NCBI GenBank assembly: GCA_037178675.1
Contig: JAYMGJ010000018.1
Coordinates: forward strand, 1 to 45,777
Direction of reading: 5' to 3'
Origin: Scleroderma bovista
Lineage: Eukaryota; Basidiomycota; Agaricomycetes; Boletales; Sclerodermataceae
Length of the DNA stretch: 45,777 nt
The notes under the pieces were generated by a model, which did not search any database, was not told the DNA's origin, and saw only the letters and a list, made by a program, of their open reading frames with translations. Shown here piece by piece: positions 43,942-45,777 of the stretch. The position numbers were made by a program, and so were the translations under genes. Every line of letters starts with the position of its first letter. Within the stretch, counting starts at the first letter, position 1.

Positions 43942-44749
43942 GGAAAGGTCAAGGAAGATAGCCTCGACCCATTTGGCTCTCGACGCGAAGACGACAGGAC
44001 GATCTAGAGGGAAAAGGAAGGGAAAAGGTAGTAAAGAGAAAAAAGGAAAAAGGTCATGCACTTACCGCTCGAAGAGCGGCCAAACCGATGACGAACAGTG
44101 GGCGAAGAACACCACTACCCGCTCCAAGGAGAAAGATGACACACTGAAAGAGGAAGCGGAAGAGACAGAATTAGCGGCTCGTGTTGCGAATATGGGATCA
44201 ACCCACTTACCTCCGCTCTGTCTGTTCGTGGCCCGACAGACCATCCCTACTCAAAGGGAATGGATCATTGACTCTGGCGCATCCGCACACACGCGCCGCG
44301 AACAAAATCAATTTGGTAAATATCGCACGCTGTGGCCTCCACACCTACTCAGTCTTTGTAACGGCAAACCCGTCTTCACGCTAGATGCGGGAGACACTCC
44401 AAACCGGGCATCCAAGCCCACAATCGCCGGTGACAGGACGCCGCGCGAAACATTCACTAAAAGGAAACAGTCAGTCAAAAAATGCCGCATGCTCGAGTCT
44501 AAGGCGCAAGCGGACGTACCTACTGTCAACCGCCCTGGAGATAACTCCAGAACACCCAGCCAAAGGCCTGCAACTGCAAACTGCCAAATGGCCCAACTGC
44601 AATTAAACAAGCTGAAATCGAACAGATTCAATGGCGAGAGCCGAAGGCTTGCAATAGCAAGCACAAACAGCCTCAGCCATGTCACCGTCGATGGAATACA
44701 CCTAAACGCTGAAGAAACGAGAGGGTTAGCATGCGGGACAGGCCAATGA
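43895..44749 (+). pseudogene. Copia Gag zinc-knuckle and protease region
   Basis: In this frame EERSRKIASTHLALDAKTTG leads to a lysine-rich stretch, then CTYRSKSGQTDDEQW, a degenerate CCHC knuckle (CTYPKCGKTGH in intact elements), then THLPPLCLFVARQ and the aspartic protease motif WIIDSGASAH. After the protease, sequence turns into a diverged connector and stops at TGA 44747. The lost knuckle cysteines and histidine show that the element cannot package normally. Confidence 0.75.
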
Positions 44750-45777
44750 TCCGTCAAAAGATGCCCGAACTCACCTGGAGGCTTGAGCATGCCAACGAGT
44801 GCCGTGGAGGGCTCTGATGAGCTCACCGCTCAAGTCCCTGTGGGGAAACGTCAAGGAGAAGCTGTAAATGGGTCAGTAAACACATCCGTTGCATCCGATC
44901 GAGGGAGATCGCACTATCAAAGTGACTCGACCCCTGAATTCGAATTTGGAGGCAAGAGAATGGAAATGGATGTCAGAAGCGACAAAAAGCAGACAAACAG
45001 AGACGGACTTACCTATCAAAGGGTCTCAAGCCAACTGCTCAACGCGCTGACTCGAAACGCGCCTCCCACGGGCGAAATGGACTTGAGGGTGCCAACAAGC
45101 GCTGCTGAGGGCTCTGATGGGGGCACCACCCAAGCTCCTGGGCTGAAATGGCTAGAAGATGCTGTAAATGAGTTAGCAAAGCCATCTGATCGATCCGATC
45201 AAGATGGATCGCACCATCAAGGCGACTCGACCCCCAAACTCGAGTTTGGAGGCGAGACAATCAAATTGGAGGTTAGAAGGGACAGGAAACAGACGGACAA
45301 AGATGGACATACCTGCCAAAGGGTCCCGAGTCACCCGCTCAACCCGCTGACTCGAAATGTGCTTCCCACAAGCGAAACGGATGACTTGAGGGTGCCAGCT
45401 TGCAGGCAGAGCAGATATCCACAGGGGAACGACCTGGAAACCTGTCAAAACGGACGTCAAAGGGCTGTAAAAGAAGAAAAAGGTCAGCTGGATACAAAGG
45501 GAATCAAAGACTTACCTTCCCCAGTCGAAACGGACGACAACAAGAGCTGCAACATTGCCCGCAGCCCAAAGGCTGCAATGGAGTCATGTGACCCGAGTCA
45601 CATGGTCAATGCACGTGATACCTCAACAAAGGGACTCACCACACTCTACAACGCGCCTGCCTGTCGCGACTTCCGGTCCACGGCTGGATCCAATAAAATA
45701 AATGATCTTCCTGCCCATCCGTTTGGTGAATCCGACAATCCGCGCGACCACAATGCGATCGAGACGGATGATCTGCC
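44750..45777 (+). CDS. Long open frame with in-frame 100-codon tandem repeats (copia connector?), runs off window
   Basis: Directly after the TGA, the same frame stays open for 342 codons to the window edge. It is hydrophilic, rich in Ser, Thr, Asp, Lys and Pro, and contains two full tandem units and the start of a third: each begins LRVP or LSMP with TSA and EGSD, then HHQGDSTPKLEFGG (or HYQSDSTPEFEFGG), KQT, DG, T.QRV, PLNPLTRN and TDDLRVP. I do not recognise an enzyme domain; integrase and reverse transcriptase motifs are not reached. It may be a variable connector of the copia polyprotein or a separate host-like repeat gene derived from it. Confidence 0.5.
44783..45440 (+). repeat. Tandem 300/303-bp repeat, two full units plus a partial third
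   Basis: TTGAGCATGCCAACGAGTGC (44783), TTGAGGGTGCCAACAAGCGC (45083) and TTGAGGGTGCCAGCTTGCAG (45386) mark unit starts. Spacing is 300 and 303 bp, so the reading frame is kept. Units 1 and 2 are clearly diverged in sequence yet contain no stop codon or frame-changing indel. Confidence 0.85.

Noticed and set aside
44783..45440. Host repeat-protein domain such as ankyrin or WD40
   Set aside because: The 100-codon units are hydrophilic and lack the periodic hydrophobic pattern of known repeat folds.

Overview
The window is eukaryotic nuclear DNA from a filamentous basidiomycete, most likely an Agaricomycete. The evidence is very dense short introns (about 40-70 nt), compact genes packed head-to-head and tail-to-tail, a tyrosine-kinase-like protein kinase of the lineage-expanded mushroom type, a Plavaka/DUF6830 transposase relic and a Ty1/copia element of fungal style. 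No tRNA, rRNA or CRISPR was recognised. All coordinates and splice sites were worked out by eye from the sequence; family names rest on remembered motif patterns, not on searches.

The left two thirds (about 2.9-26.6 kb) is an ordinary housekeeping gene block. In order: a secreted RlpA-like/expansin-like small protein (-), MIC19 of the MICOS complex (+), a DHX35-type DEAH RNA helicase (-), an NSL1/Mis14-like kinetochore protein (+), the TRAPP subunit TRS33 (-), the N-recognin E3 ligase UBR1 (+), a bacterial-type (mitochondrial) glutamyl-tRNA synthetase (-), hydroxymethylbilane synthase HEM3 (+), the N-terminal-ubiquitin-conjugating E2 UBE2W (+), the tail-anchored-protein ATPase GET3 (-) and SRP68 (+). 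Strands alternate almost perfectly, so most promoters are shared divergent spacers of 54-520 bp and most 3' ends converge. The introns are notable: 11-nt microexons in HEM3 and UBE2W, an 18-nt exon carrying most of the GET3 P-loop, and five GC-AG introns.

From about 26.4 to 41.7 kb the window becomes a direct tandem array of three diverged segmental copies. Each copy consists of the 3' end of SRP68, a membrane-anchored TKL kinase gene on the minus strand, and a shared flank. Copy 1 (26.4-31.7 kb) holds the complete SRP68 and an apparently intact 387-residue kinase. Copy 2 (32.3-37.85 kb) is a collapsed relic with a SINE-like insertion, a fold-back element and a stray internal SRP68 fragment. 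Copy 3 (37.86-41.7 kb) has an intact kinase domain but a tail with stop codons, and carries a 578-bp insertion with a 13-bp target-site duplication. Between the units lie relics of a P4-ATPase flippase and an oligopeptide (OPT) transporter, and tracts rich in GAC/CAA-type trinucleotides.

The right end (41.9-45.8 kb) is transposon territory: the C-terminal part of a Plavaka-type transposase (-) and a copia element with a candidate 5' LTR, a damaged gag and protease, and a long open frame with in-frame 100-codon tandem repeats that runs off the window. The first 2.9 kb and 21.8-23.0 kb contain nothing I can identify.
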